Both the position numbers and the translations under genes were made by a program. A stretch of DNA of 64,000 bases from JBCAXA01 sp038749025 (GTDB lineage Bacteria > Pseudomonadota > Gammaproteobacteria > Steroidobacterales > Woeseiaceae), in contig JBCDIL010000010.1 of assembly GCA_038749025.1 (NCBI GenBank), positions 60,870-124,869 of the forward strand, in the 5' to 3' direction. This document shows positions 27,297 through 34,870 of the stretch, one piece after another (the stretch's first letter is position 1; the number at the start of each line of letters is the position of its first letter). The notes under the pieces are model-generated. The model searched no databases. It saw nothing but the letters and a program-made list of their open reading frames with translations, and was not told where the DNA came from.

Positions 27297-27659
27297 ATGC
27301 TAGGCGACTTCCGGATCGAGGAAATCCAAATGTTGCTCGATCTTTTCTTTGATGTTGTACCCGACAGGGAATCAAATCGGCGTGTGTGGGATTTCTGCGA
27401 AAATCCCCACCAATGGATTAAGGCGAAGGATCTGATGTCCGAGATTCGTAATAAGACCTTGTTAGCCCCCAAGAAAGGCGAATCTATTGCCAAGGCGCAA
27501 TACTTGTTTGAAGAGGCTATTGCTAAGACGCTCTATAACTCCACAAAGCCGATTGCGCCCTTTGATTCCGACAGCGAAGCATGGATTGAGGTAAATGCAA
27601 TGAGCCTCGCGAAGTTGCTTGGTTTACCTCAGGAGAGAGTATCCGATGTCATTGCGTAG
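27297..27659 (+). CDS. cassette protein of unknown function
   Basis: 120 residues from ATG 27297, 14 bases past attC 3. An upstream in-frame start would lie inside the attC site, so it was not used. Sequence is helical (MLLDLFFDVVPDRESNRRVWDFCENPHQWIKAKDLMSEIRNK) with no signal peptide or membrane segment. No family recognised. Confidence 0.7.
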   Translation: MLGDFRIEEIQMLLDLFFDVVPDRESNRRVWDFCENPHQWIKAKDLMSEIRNKTLLAPKKGESIAKAQYLFEEAIAKTLYNSTKPIAPFDSDSEAWIEVNAMSLAKLLGLPQERVSDVIA

Positions 27660-27686
27660 TCATCGAGGGGTACTCTCGCACGCGCA

Positions 27687-27785
27687 GCCTAACCAGACGT
27701 TGCAGCTGACAATTGACGCAGCCGAGTCTCTGGCTACCGCCAGAGCCACGACTGCGTCAACCGCGGCTGAAGTTTGGTGTTAGAC
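27687..27785 (+). repeat. attC site 4
   Basis: 99 bases from GCCTAAC to GTGTTAGAC. Left arm GTTGCAGCTGACAATTGACGCAG pairs with a right arm CTGCGTCAACCGCGGCTGAAGTTTGG to give a long imperfect hairpin typical of attC. Confidence 0.88.
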
Positions 27786-27789
27786 GGAA

Positions 27790-28155
27790 ATGCTACCGCT
27801 TACCGTGAATCAGTTGACGTGTACGCACATCAGCAAGCACGAACAACGTGTTTGCGTTGAAGGGCTGCTTTGCTATGAGTTTGAGAACGTCTATATAACG
27901 CACTGGCCGAAGTCGGAACAAAAGGATCTTGGAATCTGGCTAGAAGGTTCACATGGGGCGTTCGGCTTCAATGATCAAGTTCTCAGAAAACTAAATGGCA
28001 AGAAAATCGTATGCATTGGCGTTTTCCGGTCAGCTTTAGTCGAAGACTCAAAATTCAACTTCGGTCACGGAGGCCTTTGGGGTTACCAAATTACGCCTAC
28101 TGAAATTACGTATTACAAAACATGGCATGCGGCAAATGCGTCTTTTCCAAACTAA
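27790..28155 (+). CDS. cassette protein of unknown function
   Basis: 121 residues, start 5 bases after attC 4. Beta-rich: QRVCVEGLLCYEFENVYITHW, GIWLEGS, KKIVCIGVFRSA, GHGGLWGYQITPTEITYY. The KIVCIGVF-DSxFNFGHGGLWGYQI pattern looks like a small beta-barrel fold seen in predicted immunity proteins, but that is a guess. Ends 60 bases before attC 5. Confidence 0.75.
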   Translation: MLPLTVNQLTCTHISKHEQRVCVEGLLCYEFENVYITHWPKSEQKDLGIWLEGSHGAFGFNDQVLRKLNGKKIVCIGVFRSALVEDSKFNFGHGGLWGYQITPTEITYYKTWHAANASFPN

Positions 28156-28214
28156 AGATGCTGGACGCGACAAATCAAATTCAGCTCTATGCTCAAGAAT
28201 CGAAATCTGTTACC

Positions 28215-28260
28215 GCCTAACAAGTCACTGCAGCAGACGCTTGACCCAGTCGCGTAGCTC
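28215..28260 (+). repeat. attC site 5 (left half only)
   Basis: GCCTAACAAGTCACTGCAGC and the following GACGCTTGACCCAG match the left arm of the other sites. The expected right arm (CAGCT...GCGTTAG) is not found; the nearest candidate is GTGCGTAAG at 28309, which is also the start of the next gene. Confidence 0.6.
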
Positions 28261-28308
28261 TCCTAGTCCGAGCGAAGGTCTTGGTTCCCAACTATCGATT
28301 CAACGATA

Positions 28309-28662
28309 GTGCGTAAGTGGCTCACGCTTACGCTGCCTCCTGCCACTAACAAGACTGCTTTTCTCGCCGGTGTTTGGTCTGGGACAGCCCTCCAGGTTCT
28401 CTTTTGGGCCGCAGCGCTTGTTTCGGGAGAGTCACGAAATGACCTGATGTTTCTGATCGTCGCCGTCATCGCTCTTTTGCCGGCAGCTGCCTTTGTTTTT
28501 GGCGGACCACCGAGGATACAGGGCGCTCTAATGGATGCGCTGAAGGCAGCCTTCGTTCATATCGGGCACGCTACAAAGAGAGCCTTGGTTTGGCTGCTCA
28601 CTACATGGGCAACCGCGTCCATGTGGTACTTCTGTCTCCAATTTGCGTTCGGTTCGCTTTAG
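28309..28662 (+). CDS. cassette membrane protein
   Basis: 117 residues from GTG, about three transmembrane segments (15-39, 44-65, 90-113). The PATNKTAFLAGVWSGTALQVLFWAAALVSG start has no signal-cleavage character. No family recognised. Small membrane proteins are common cassette cargo. Confidence 0.7.
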   Translation: MRKWLTLTLPPATNKTAFLAGVWSGTALQVLFWAAALVSGESRNDLMFLIVAVIALLPAAAFVFGGPPRIQGALMDALKAAFVHIGHATKRALVWLLTTWATASMWYFCLQFAFGSL

Positions 28663-28730
28663 CCGGTTTCAGTAGCCAAACTTCAAGTGCCAAAGTAGAG
28701 GTTGTATCTTCAGACAATGCGCACTGTGCA

Positions 28731-28818
28731 GCATAACGAGCCGTTGCAACTGATAATTGACCCAGTCAGCGCTCTAGCTATTGCCCGCGTCAATCGCAGC
28801 TGGACTTGGGCGTTAAGC
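28731..28818 (+). repeat. attC site 6
   Basis: 88 bases from GCATAAC to GCGTTAAGC. Right arm TCGCAGCTGGACTTGGGCGTTAAGC matches consensus; the left arm GAGCCGTTGCAACTGATAATTGACCCAG has two changes relative to the others. Confidence 0.87.
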
Positions 28819-28877
28819 CGCGAGCCGGTGTATTCAGTTTGGCCCATTGTTGAAGCCCGATATCAGCGCGCGACTGA

Positions 28878-29108
28878 ATGACGATTTCGAAAGGTCCGCA
28901 GGGTCGATTGCAAACGCACTGGCTTCCTACACTGGCCCAGAAACCGATCGCGTGCTTCGCTGTGTCGTGTCCTTGGCCGGGTAACGCTGAGCGGATCGGC
29001 CACTTCATCGAAGCCGCCATGAGAGGCTATCGCGACGTCATTTACTGGGCCGAGTATGACGAATCCGATAGGAGGGTTCATGACTTCACTAGTCCATTCG
29101 CGGCTTAA
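28878..29108 (+). CDS. small cassette protein of unknown function
   Basis: 76 residues, ATG start. The C-terminal part EAAMRGYRDVIYWAEYDESDRRVHDFTSPFAA looks coding; the N-terminal part is less so. The stop codon TAA forms part of the R'' box of attC 7, a common arrangement in cassettes. Function unknown. Confidence 0.5.
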   Translation: MTISKGPQGRLQTHWLPTLAQKPIACFAVSCPWPGNAERIGHFIEAAMRGYRDVIYWAEYDESDRRVHDFTSPFAA

Positions 29109-29155
29109 CCAGTCACTGCAGCAGCCCCAATCGCAGCTGAGCTTGGGTGTTATGT
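29103..29155 (+). repeat. attC site 7 (short)
   Basis: 53 bases from GCTTAAC to GTGTTATGT. The variable middle is reduced to a few bases, leaving CACTGCAGCAG pairing with CGCAGCTGAGCTTGG. This is near the lower size limit of functional attC sites. Confidence 0.85.
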
Positions 29156-29215
29156 ACCACGCTAACTTCGTCGTAGAATAAAAGAGCTGTCACGTACACA
29201 ACATGGAGGTGCGTC

Positions 29216-29454
29216 ATGCGTAAGCGATACGAAGAAGAACAGATTTCCTTCCGAGCGGACCAGTAAGCGTCGCAGAGGCTTCCCGTCCGAGACAAAGGTC
29301 AAGAAAGGTCAGAGAGTGGTTGGCGAGGATAAGTATCTCGTTGAGAAACTCGGACGAAACGACCCTTGCCCGTGTGGATCTGGTCGAAGATTTCAAGAAA
29401 TGTTGCTTGAGGGTGCGAGGTCTTCAGGGCTCGGCACGGGACGACTACTTTTAG
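29216..29454 (+). pseudogene. SEC-C motif protein, broken by two frameshifts
   Basis: Translation of the cassette between attC 7 and attC 8 in shifting frames gives MRKRY, then KKNRFPSERTSKRRRGF...EKLGRNDPCPCGSGRRF, then KKCCLRV...DDYF and TAG. GRNDPCPCGSG-KKCC is the SEC-C zinc motif (C-x-C-x8-CC). One shift lies near 29230 and the second just after the F codon near 29394, where one extra C separates TTT from AAGAAATGTTGC. In the first frame a stop comes after 16 codons. The SEC-C motif binds zinc and is found at the C-terminus of SecA and many uncharacterised proteins. Confidence 0.65.
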
Positions 29455-29471
29455 GTAATCGTTGAAGTGAC

Positions 29472-29570
29472 ATATAACCAGTCATTGCAGCTGACACTTG
29501 ACCCGCCAGGCACCTTGGCCGGCGCCAAGGCGCCTGGCGCTTCCGGTGCACCTGAACGTCGGCGTTAGCC
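29472..29570 (+). repeat. attC site 8 with long perfect-like stem
   Basis: 99 bases from ATATAAC to GCGTTAGCC. The centre CGCCAGGCACCTTGGC / GCCAAGGCGCCTGGCG is a 16-bp stem with a single mismatch and a 4-base loop, much stronger than in the neighbouring sites. Confidence 0.9.
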
Positions 29571-29583
29571 GTCAAGGCAACGT

Positions 29584-30045
29584 ATGCGTAGATTTTGCGT
29601 CACGCCATTGGAAGGTGTATCGCCGATCACACTCGGCGCTACACGCCAAGCCTCTCGTCGCGAAATGGGGCAAGCACCTAAGCCATTCGAGAAAGTACCC
29701 GGATCAATAGTTGACGCTTACTATGATTCGAGCTTTCAAGTGTTCTTCGATGATGATGAAACAGTCGAATACATCGAGCTGTCGCGGTCTAAAAATCAGA
29801 TAGTTGAGCTCTTCGGCCAGAGTGTTTTCGAACAGCCGGGAGCGGATTTACTTGAGAGTCTTCCTTGTGACTTAGCGATGACATCCGACGATGGGGGCTA
29901 CTCGTACATTTCCCAGCAGTACTCATTGAGTCTTTGGCGACCGCTATTGCCGCAAATCGGCGGTACTGAGGGGCATTTTTTCGAAACAATTGGTGTCGGT
30001 ATCGCCGGGTACTTTTCGGCTGAAGTTGAAGCGTGGTCGCGGTGA
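29584..30045 (+). CDS. cassette protein of unknown function
   Basis: 153 residues, ATG 13 bases after attC 8. Pattern: MRRFCVTPLEGVSPITLGATRQ opening, PKPFEKVPGSIVDAYYDSSFQVFFDDDETVEYIELSRS, then LFGQSVFEQPGADLL and YSLSLWRPLLP...FETIGVGIAGYF. This repeat-like alpha/beta arrangement is shared by small proteins often found singly near toxin loci, but I do not assign a name. The stop is 1 base before attC 9. Confidence 0.78.
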   Translation: MRRFCVTPLEGVSPITLGATRQASRREMGQAPKPFEKVPGSIVDAYYDSSFQVFFDDDETVEYIELSRSKNQIVELFGQSVFEQPGADLLESLPCDLAMTSDDGGYSYISQQYSLSLWRPLLPQIGGTEGHFFETIGVGIAGYFSAEVEAWSR

Positions 30046-30046
30046 C

Positions 30047-30086
30047 GCCTAACAAGACGTTGTACCTGAACCGTGGCGTTAGTTGG
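30047..30086 (+). repeat. attC site 9 (internally deleted)
   Basis: GCCTAACAAGACGTTG is followed within 20 bases by GGCGTTAGTTGG, giving a site of only about 40 bases with almost no pairing arms. It looks like a full-length attC that lost its centre, so it may no longer recombine. Confidence 0.65.
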
Positions 30087-30087
30087 C

Positions 30088-30516
30088 GTGATACAGCTGC
30101 ACAGACTTAGCGTGGATCTGAAGCTTGTCCTGGTCGGCCAAGCTACGCATGTTCTCGCGAAGAATGAGTTGATGCGAATCGCCGGTAATGGGGGAAAGAA
30201 ATATCCCAATAGCGATGTCGCCATAAGTGAAACTACGTTCATTCTGTCTCGGTCAGACGCAGACTTTCTTCGTGTTGAATGTCATTCATACGATGAAGTC
30301 CATTTTTCTAGCGATCGACTGGTATTCTCAATGCCTTGGTGGAGACGGTTATTTGCCAAAGACAGGCTTCAGTTCCGTATTGGTATCGACAATGCCGAGC
30401 CCGTTCTTGAGGCATACCTTTGTCGTTGTCGCGAGGGATTCGAATCTCTATTGGAGCCGGCTCTAGTCGATGGATCATCATTCAAATTCATCCGGCTTGA
30501 GAGTGTCGCCACCTAA
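30088..30516 (+). CDS. cassette protein of unknown function
   Basis: 142 residues from GTG 30088, directly after attC 9. Sequence contains HVLAKNELMRIAGNGGKKYPNSDVAISETTFILSRSDADFLRVECHSYDEVHF and a basic WWRRLFAKDR patch. No membrane segment. The stop codon lies in the R'' box of attC 10. No family recognised. Confidence 0.7.
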   Translation: MIQLHRLSVDLKLVLVGQATHVLAKNELMRIAGNGGKKYPNSDVAISETTFILSRSDADFLRVECHSYDEVHFSSDRLVFSMPWWRRLFAKDRLQFRIGIDNAEPVLEAYLCRCREGFESLLEPALVDGSSFKFIRLESVAT

Positions 30517-30609
30517 CCAGTTGCTGCAGCTGACGCTTGACGGTTCGCTTGCCATGCTAACGCTTGGCGGCGTGATCGGTGCAAGCACAGCTGATCTTCA
30601 GCAATAGGC
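30511..30609 (+). repeat. attC site 10 (weak R' box)
   Basis: 99 bases from ACCTAAC to GCAATAGGC. Left arm GTTGCTGCAGCTGACGCTTGACGG is close to consensus; the right arm CACAGCTGATCTTCA aligns, but R' reads GCAATAG. Confidence 0.75.
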
Positions 30610-30617
30610 GTCACTGG

Positions 30618-30887
30618 GTGAGTTACGAGTATCAGCTTACAGCGAAGAAGATCGACTTCGATGGCCTTGCCAAGGGGTTGGCGCAGCAGGGGTACTGCCT
30701 ATCGTCCTCCGCAGAGCGGCTCGAAGTTTTTGAGGACGATATTCCGATTATGAGTATCTGTCCTCACAATGGCGGTGTGTACCTGGCATGGCACGGGGGT
30801 GCACCGGGGACTCGTGACTCGCTGCTGGGGGCCGTTTTGCTGATGAATGCAGCATACAACAAGGAAGTCGTTTTCTCGGAGCTCTAG
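30618..30887 (+). CDS. cassette protein of unknown function
   Basis: 89 residues from GTG 30618, the first start after attC 10. Sequence VSYEYQLTAKKIDFDGLAKGLAQQGY...LEVFEDDIPIMSICPHNGGVYLAWHGG suggests a compact alpha/beta protein. No family recognised. No attC follows directly. Confidence 0.65.
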   Translation: MSYEYQLTAKKIDFDGLAKGLAQQGYCLSSSAERLEVFEDDIPIMSICPHNGGVYLAWHGGAPGTRDSLLGAVLLMNAAYNKEVVFSEL

Positions 30888-30972
30888 GATTGGACCACTC
30901 CGTAGCTAAAGCTTTTGCATTCCAGTGTACGGCGACGGCGCGCAGGGTGCGGGTTAAGTAAGTACCGAATAG

Positions 30973-31593
30973 ATGCAGCAGTCCAAGTTTGCAGGCGCAC
31001 TCCTGATGGCTGGGGGTCTGACGATTCTCATCACCATTTTTTTTGAGTACCAAATCGGCTGGATAGGGGTGCTTCGAACACGGGCAGAAACACTGGAGTT
31101 CGTGCTCTCAGAATGGTCGGCGCTTAAGACGATCTGGTCTTTCCAATTGCTAGGGTATGGCTTTCTTGCACTAGCATGCCTTGTCCAGCTGCGCGATGCT
31201 CCGTCGCACTATGCCCCTGCTTGGGGCGCGATCAGTCTCCTGACAATGCTGGTTGTCGTCGCTTTTGGCCTGACTATCGGCGGTTATGGGCCAGCGCTCG
31301 ACGTGTATTCGACGCAGCCTGCGGTGTTCGAAACGTTGCGTGGTGCGATTCGCAGCTTGTACTCGCTTGGCCTGTATGGAGGTATGGCTCTGTTCACTTG
31401 TCTGTTTGTGCTGCTCAGTATGCGTAGCCGAGGGACTGTTGGACGGATTCGTGGCGTAGCAACCTTGGGTTTATTCGGCATCTGTTTACTAGTGGGTGCG
31501 GCAACACCGGTGACAATCCAAGTCGCCGGGGCGTCTTGGTTTTTGCTTCCGGTGGTATTGGGGTATTCGCTAGTTCTAGCTCGGGATAAATAA
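30973..31593 (+). CDS. six-helix membrane protein of unknown function
   Basis: 206 residues, ATG start. Six hydrophobic segments are spread over the whole length (near 5-29, 58-77, 84-107, 126-147, 157-178 and 183-204), with few charged residues between. No transporter or enzyme signature is seen. It follows the last clear attC site, and its own cassette boundary is not recognisable. Confidence 0.75.
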   Translation: MQQSKFAGALLMAGGLTILITIFFEYQIGWIGVLRTRAETLEFVLSEWSALKTIWSFQLLGYGFLALACLVQLRDAPSHYAPAWGAISLLTMLVVVAFGLTIGGYGPALDVYSTQPAVFETLRGAIRSLYSLGLYGGMALFTCLFVLLSMRSRGTVGRIRGVATLGLFGICLLVGAATPVTIQVAGASWFLLPVVLGYSLVLARDK

Positions 31594-31854
31594 GCGAGGA
31601 GCTTTGGATCGGGACTGGACGTCTTCTTGAGCTGCAACTGCAGAAAAAAGTGCGGCAGCTGGCTATTGACAGCGTACAGACGAATCTGGCGCGATGAGCG
31701 CTAACAAACCGCCTTCTTTTGGCGGGAAGCTGGCCTTAAATAAAGTATCGTCTAACGTCTGGATAAAGCACGGTATGTCCTGTCAATGCCGCCAAGGTGC
31801 CGTGCGGGTGCAGACTGGCTTGAGCGCAAGGTAACAAAGGGCTCAAATGGCGTG
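31594..31854. other. intergenic region with a stem-loop
   Basis: 261 bases. CCGCC-TTCTTTT-GGCGG (31709-31725) is a 5-bp stem preceded by GCTAACAAA, which resembles half an attC site, but no R' partner is found. No coding frame is seen apart from in-frame upstream starts of the next gene. Confidence 0.45.
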
Positions 31855-32484
31855 ATGGACATTCGAAGCAACATGACGATACGGCGGCCTTCGCTAGTCA
31901 GATGGTTGGTGTTCATGGCAGTAAACTTCACTGCGACTGAGTGCCTTGCGCAAGCAGATCCAGCGTGGCTGAAAAGCTGGAATGAGGCGGAGCAACAGCG
32001 GCCGGTGACCTTGTCGTCCAGGGGCAGAATTGCTGCAGAGGACGAGCCTGGCATTCCCTTGGTTATTCACGGTCGGGTCGTCACGCCGAACGGCACATCG
32101 GCGGGAAGGGTCGTCGTTCATGCCTATCACAGAGATCGCGACGGCTTCGATTTTGGGTCTGGCGACAACACTCTCACGACCTGGAGGCTCCAAGGCTGGG
32201 TTGTCACCGACGCAGAGGGGCGCTTTGAATTCCGGACTATCCGACCGGCCCCTGATCACTTAGGTCGGGACGGCGCTCATATCCACATCACGCTTGAGTC
32301 TGTCGACTTTGGGCGTCAGTGGGCACCTACGGTGTTTTTCGCCGATGACCCGCTGGTAAGCGCAGACCAACGTCGGCGATCCATCGAAGCGGCAGAGTTT
32401 GGTTGGGTTCGAGACGTTAGGACCACCGATGGTGTTCAGCACGTTGATGTGAGTATCCGACTAAAGGAGAAGGCCGATTTCTGA
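31855..32484 (+). CDS. exported intradiol-dioxygenase-like protein lacking Tyr ligands
   Basis: 209 residues from ATG 31855, with a signal peptide ending near ECLAQ-ADP. The body matches the intradiol ring-cleavage dioxygenase fold: GRVVTPNG, VVVHAYHRDRDGFDFG, WVVTDAEGRFEFRTIRP, AHIHIT, FFADDPLV. In the family, Fe(III) is held by two Tyr and two His. Here both Tyr positions are Phe (GFDF and GRFEF), while HIH is kept. It is about 60% identical by eye to the protein at 44599-45210. Catechol cleavage is therefore doubtful; a different metal or a binding role is possible. Confidence 0.8.
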   Translation: MDIRSNMTIRRPSLVRWLVFMAVNFTATECLAQADPAWLKSWNEAEQQRPVTLSSRGRIAAEDEPGIPLVIHGRVVTPNGTSAGRVVVHAYHRDRDGFDFGSGDNTLTTWRLQGWVVTDAEGRFEFRTIRPAPDHLGRDGAHIHITLESVDFGRQWAPTVFFADDPLVSADQRRRSIEAAEFGWVRDVRTTDGVQHVDVSIRLKEKADF

Positions 32485-32514
32485 GTACAGTCTAAGGTTT
32501 GTGTTGAATACTCA

Positions 32515-32910
32515 ATGATTTATTCGTCCTCGATTGACAGCTTCTTGATGAGCTCAGAAGCCTCTGGCCGCAACGCGGTTTTTCTCATGCAAGGTGATCT
32601 TGTGGTTAAGCTAATCGCGGTGCTTACCTTTCTAGCCATACTTGGTCTGATGATTTTTCGCAGGCGTGTGCCGGGGCGTATCTTGCTGTTCATCTCGACC
32701 GGTTTATTTATTGGCGCGTATTTTCTGTCGAGCAGACTGAGCGAACTTCAGTTGAGCCTTGAGGTTGGTATCGATGGGCCTTTAGTTGTTCAGTTTGTAT
32801 TTTCGCTTGCGGTGCTGTTTGCCATCTTGAGTTTTTTGAGACTGACGTGGTGGGCGGTACGTCAGAGCAACAAGTCTCCTACGAGCGACCGCCATGAACC
32901 GCACACGTAA
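32515..32910 (+). CDS. small membrane protein of unknown function
   Basis: 131 residues with three hydrophobic helices (about 27-47, 58-77 and 86-112) and a polar, Ser/Thr/His-rich tail. No family recognised. Located 30 bases after the dioxygenase-like gene. Confidence 0.65.
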   Translation: MIYSSSIDSFLMSSEASGRNAVFLMQGDLVVKLIAVLTFLAILGLMIFRRRVPGRILLFISTGLFIGAYFLSSRLSELQLSLEVGIDGPLVVQFVFSLAVLFAILSFLRLTWWAVRQSNKSPTSDRHEPHT

Positions 32911-32998
32911 CAAACGGCTTCAGCGGATATCCTTGCGCTCCATGCTAGCCTTGCGGCGGCGAACAGTCGGCCATATCGTCAGTAGAGATATCTGACTC

Positions 32999-33226
32999 GT
33001 GCCTGGCCCAGAGCAAACCGGCTGGTTAGTGATCTACTTGGTCGCTGGTATTGTTGGGTTTGCTGCGCTTGGCTACGTGCATGTGCACTTGGCAGATGGA
33101 AAGCGGTTTCAGGAGCAAAGCAGGAGAAAGAAGGTGGTCATTTCCTGTGTCTCGATAGCGCAGTGGCCGTATATGTTCTTCGCCTTCTACGCGGCTTTTC
33201 ATCTCCTGTCGGGAGCTGTTGCGTGA
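32999..33226 (+). CDS. very small membrane protein
   Basis: 75 residues from GTG with two transmembrane helices (GWLVIYLVAGIVGFAALGYV and SIAQWPYMFFAFYAAFHLL) joined by a basic loop (KRFQEQSRRKKV). The short hairpin layout is seen in many cassette-borne proteins. The gene ends 7 bases before attC 11. Confidence 0.6.
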   Translation: MPGPEQTGWLVIYLVAGIVGFAALGYVHVHLADGKRFQEQSRRKKVVISCVSIAQWPYMFFAFYAAFHLLSGAVA

Positions 33227-33232
33227 CAGTAC

Positions 33233-33326
33233 GCCTGCAAGGTGCGATGCGCAGCGCGACGCATAATCACACTCTGCGGCGGAGTCTTTATCCGGTAGCG
33301 GTCGCTACTGAGCCCCGGCGTTAGGT
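33233..33326 (+). repeat. attC site 11 (decayed R'')
   Basis: The right end GGCGTTAGGTGG is consensus and GTCGCTACTGAGC upstream of it can pair with GCGCAGCGCGAC in the left arm. The R'' box reads GCCTGCAAG instead of GCCTAACAAG. Last recognisable attC of the array. Confidence 0.6.
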
Positions 33327-33335
33327 GGCATTGGT

Positions 33336-33746
33336 ATGTTCGGCCAAATTGACGCGCAGCCCATTTTCATTCCGATGCTTGCGCATGTTTGCTTGACTGC
33401 CATTCTCTATGCGGCATTGACCGTCGTTAGAGCACCGACCGTCTGGGGGGTAGGCCTCGACAAGGACGGCAGTAATCCGTGGAAGAGCCTGGAGCCGCGG
33501 ATAAGTGCCAATCTCAGTAATCAGTTCGAATGGCCTGTTCTGTTCTATGTCGCGTGCCTTCTCGGCATGCTGATAGGCGCCGCGAATGCAACGGGATTTC
33601 TGGTGCTTGCTTGGGTGTTCGTCGCGGGTCGGATTGCGCACAGTTTTGTGCAAATACTTACCTCTAATATCCGGTTGCGAGGCGTCGTGTTCACTGTCAA
33701 TTTTCTCGCTGTTTTGGGTATGTGGGGCTATCTTATTGGCAAGTAG
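33336..33746 (+). CDS. MAPEG family membrane protein
   Basis: 136 residues with four transmembrane segments. MAPEG signature region: NLSNQFEWPVLFYVACLLGML (about 64-84) and LVLAWVFVAGRIAHSFVQ (about 92-109), the latter with the conserved R-x-x-H-x-x-x-x. The superfamily includes glutathione transferases and peroxidases, but the prokaryotic members are mostly uncharacterised. It lies just past attC 11. A second, different MAPEG gene lies at 39103-39507. Confidence 0.87.
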   Translation: MFGQIDAQPIFIPMLAHVCLTAILYAALTVVRAPTVWGVGLDKDGSNPWKSLEPRISANLSNQFEWPVLFYVACLLGMLIGAANATGFLVLAWVFVAGRIAHSFVQILTSNIRLRGVVFTVNFLAVLGMWGYLIGK

Positions 33747-33826
33747 CCTAGCGACCGGGTGCTCGACAAGCGAATGCCAACGTTACTCATCAATCGCACC
33801 GTGCGGCGTACGGATGTCCTAGGAAC

Positions 33827-34567
33827 ATGAAAGAAGCTCTGCACACCAAAATCGTGTCTCTTCTAAACCTAGAAGAACAGTCCAACTTGCATGTGCTAGA
33901 TATCGGCTGCGGCCAAGGTTCGCTTCTCAACCACCTTGCCGGTGTCATGGGGCCGACTGCCAAACTGATTGGCATTGACTCGACGGATAGACCATTGGCT
34001 ATCGCGAGAGAAAGTTTCCCGAGCCTTGAGTTCCGTAAAGAGAAGTTCATCGACCGACTTAGCTTTGAGGACAATAGCTTCGACTTAGTCGTTTCCGTGG
34101 ACACGTTGGAGTGCATACCGAATAAGTCTGTTTTCCTAAGTGAGATATTTCGCGTACTGAAACCGGGCGGAACGGTGCTGTGTGCCCACTGGGATTGGGA
34201 TACCCAGGTTTACAATTCGGAGAACATTCAGCGCGTTCGGACATTTGTCGCCGCGTTTGCCGATTGGAAACAAGGCTGGATGGAGGCCGCCGATGGTCAG
34301 ATGGGTCGGCGCTTGTGGGGCCTGTTTGAAGGCAGCGGAAAGTTCACGGGCGATATTGCCAGTTTCACGCTGTTGGAAACGGCGTATCGAGCGGGCGAGT
34401 ACGGATTCGACCGACTGAGAGATTTATCGGGCTTGGTTAAGGCAGGCAGTCTGGATCGGGTCGAGTACGAGTCGTTTTTAACTGAGATGCAGGACCTTGC
34501 TGCGGAACGACAGTATTTTTACAGCGTTAATTCCTACATTTACGTTGGTAAGCCTCGAAACGGCTAA
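33827..34567 (+). CDS. SAM-dependent methyltransferase (class I)
   Basis: 246 residues. Motif I is VLDIGCGQGSLLNHLAG (residues 22-38), an acidic IGIDSTD strand follows, then FDLVVSVDTLECIPN and LSEIFRVLKPGGTVLCAHWDWD. This is the ubiquinone/sterol methyltransferase-like (Methyltransf_11) branch. Substrate unknown. A 300-base gap follows. Confidence 0.87.
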   Translation: MKEALHTKIVSLLNLEEQSNLHVLDIGCGQGSLLNHLAGVMGPTAKLIGIDSTDRPLAIARESFPSLEFRKEKFIDRLSFEDNSFDLVVSVDTLECIPNKSVFLSEIFRVLKPGGTVLCAHWDWDTQVYNSENIQRVRTFVAAFADWKQGWMEAADGQMGRRLWGLFEGSGKFTGDIASFTLLETAYRAGEYGFDRLRDLSGLVKAGSLDRVEYESFLTEMQDLAAERQYFYSVNSYIYVGKPRNG

Positions 34568-34831
34568 GTACACGAAGTCGCGGCCAACTAAACCCCTAGC
34601 GATCCAACCCCCGTGTCATAGAAAAACGACGGCTCGGATAAGTACACGATCTAGCGATCGCTCAACCCACAGAAAAATTTAGGCTCAAAGGAGTTAAACG
34701 CTCTCTCGATTGAGTTATGGCGTCGCATAAGCCCGTATTTAGCGTCTTGCGGGAGGAATCTAAGAGTCTAGAAGGGCTTAGAAAATCGACGAAGCGGGTT
34801 CCGACCAAACCACACCTACGACGAAACTATC
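34568..34831. other. intergenic region with short repeats
   Basis: Two imperfect copies of about 55 bases start with TAAGTACACGA at about 34566 and 34638 and share CTAGCGATC and an AGAAAAA run. A short frame ATGGCGTCG... reads to the ArsR promoter but runs through the promoter and operator, so it is not called. No other structure seen. Confidence 0.4.
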
Positions 34832-34870
34832 TTGACTTCGAATCGCACTTTTATATAACCTTTTGGTTAT
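34832..34870 (+). promoter_or_regulatory. ArsR autoregulated promoter with operator over the start codon
   Basis: TTGACT (34832-34837), 16 bases, then TATAAC (34854-34859) is a good sigma-70 promoter. A perfect palindrome ATAACC-TTTT-GGTTAT (34855-34870) covers the -10 and reaches into the ATG (34869). Predicted transcription start is about 34866, leaving a leader of only about three bases. An ArsR dimer bound here would block polymerase directly. Confidence 0.75.

Larger units (their letters stand above)
22782..33326 (+). mobile_element. integron cassette array without integrase (CALIN or distal part of a chromosomal integron)
   Basis: Small plus-strand genes alternate with imperfect palindromes that open with xCCTAAC/GCCTAAC and close with GCGTTAGGC-like boxes. 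Several share the same body (CTGCAGCTGACxCTTGAC ... CGCAGCTxxxCTTGGGCGTTA). Spacing of one gene per 400-700 bases between 26.5 and 30.6 kb is what cassette arrays show. No tyrosine recombinase of the IntI type and no attI site is seen. The part from 22.9 to 26.5 kb is too large for a single cassette and may contain an insertion or lost attC sites; the part from 30.6 to 33.2 kb has lost recognisable sites. Confidence 0.85.

Noticed and set aside
31698..31760. GCTAACAAACCGCC and TCGTCTAACG as an attC site
   Set aside because: Both boxes have the R''-like orientation and there is no inverted R' partner; kept only as a stem-loop.
34717..34860. Short plus-strand frame before the ArsR gene
   Set aside because: It runs through the ArsR promoter and operator and lacks a Shine-Dalgarno.
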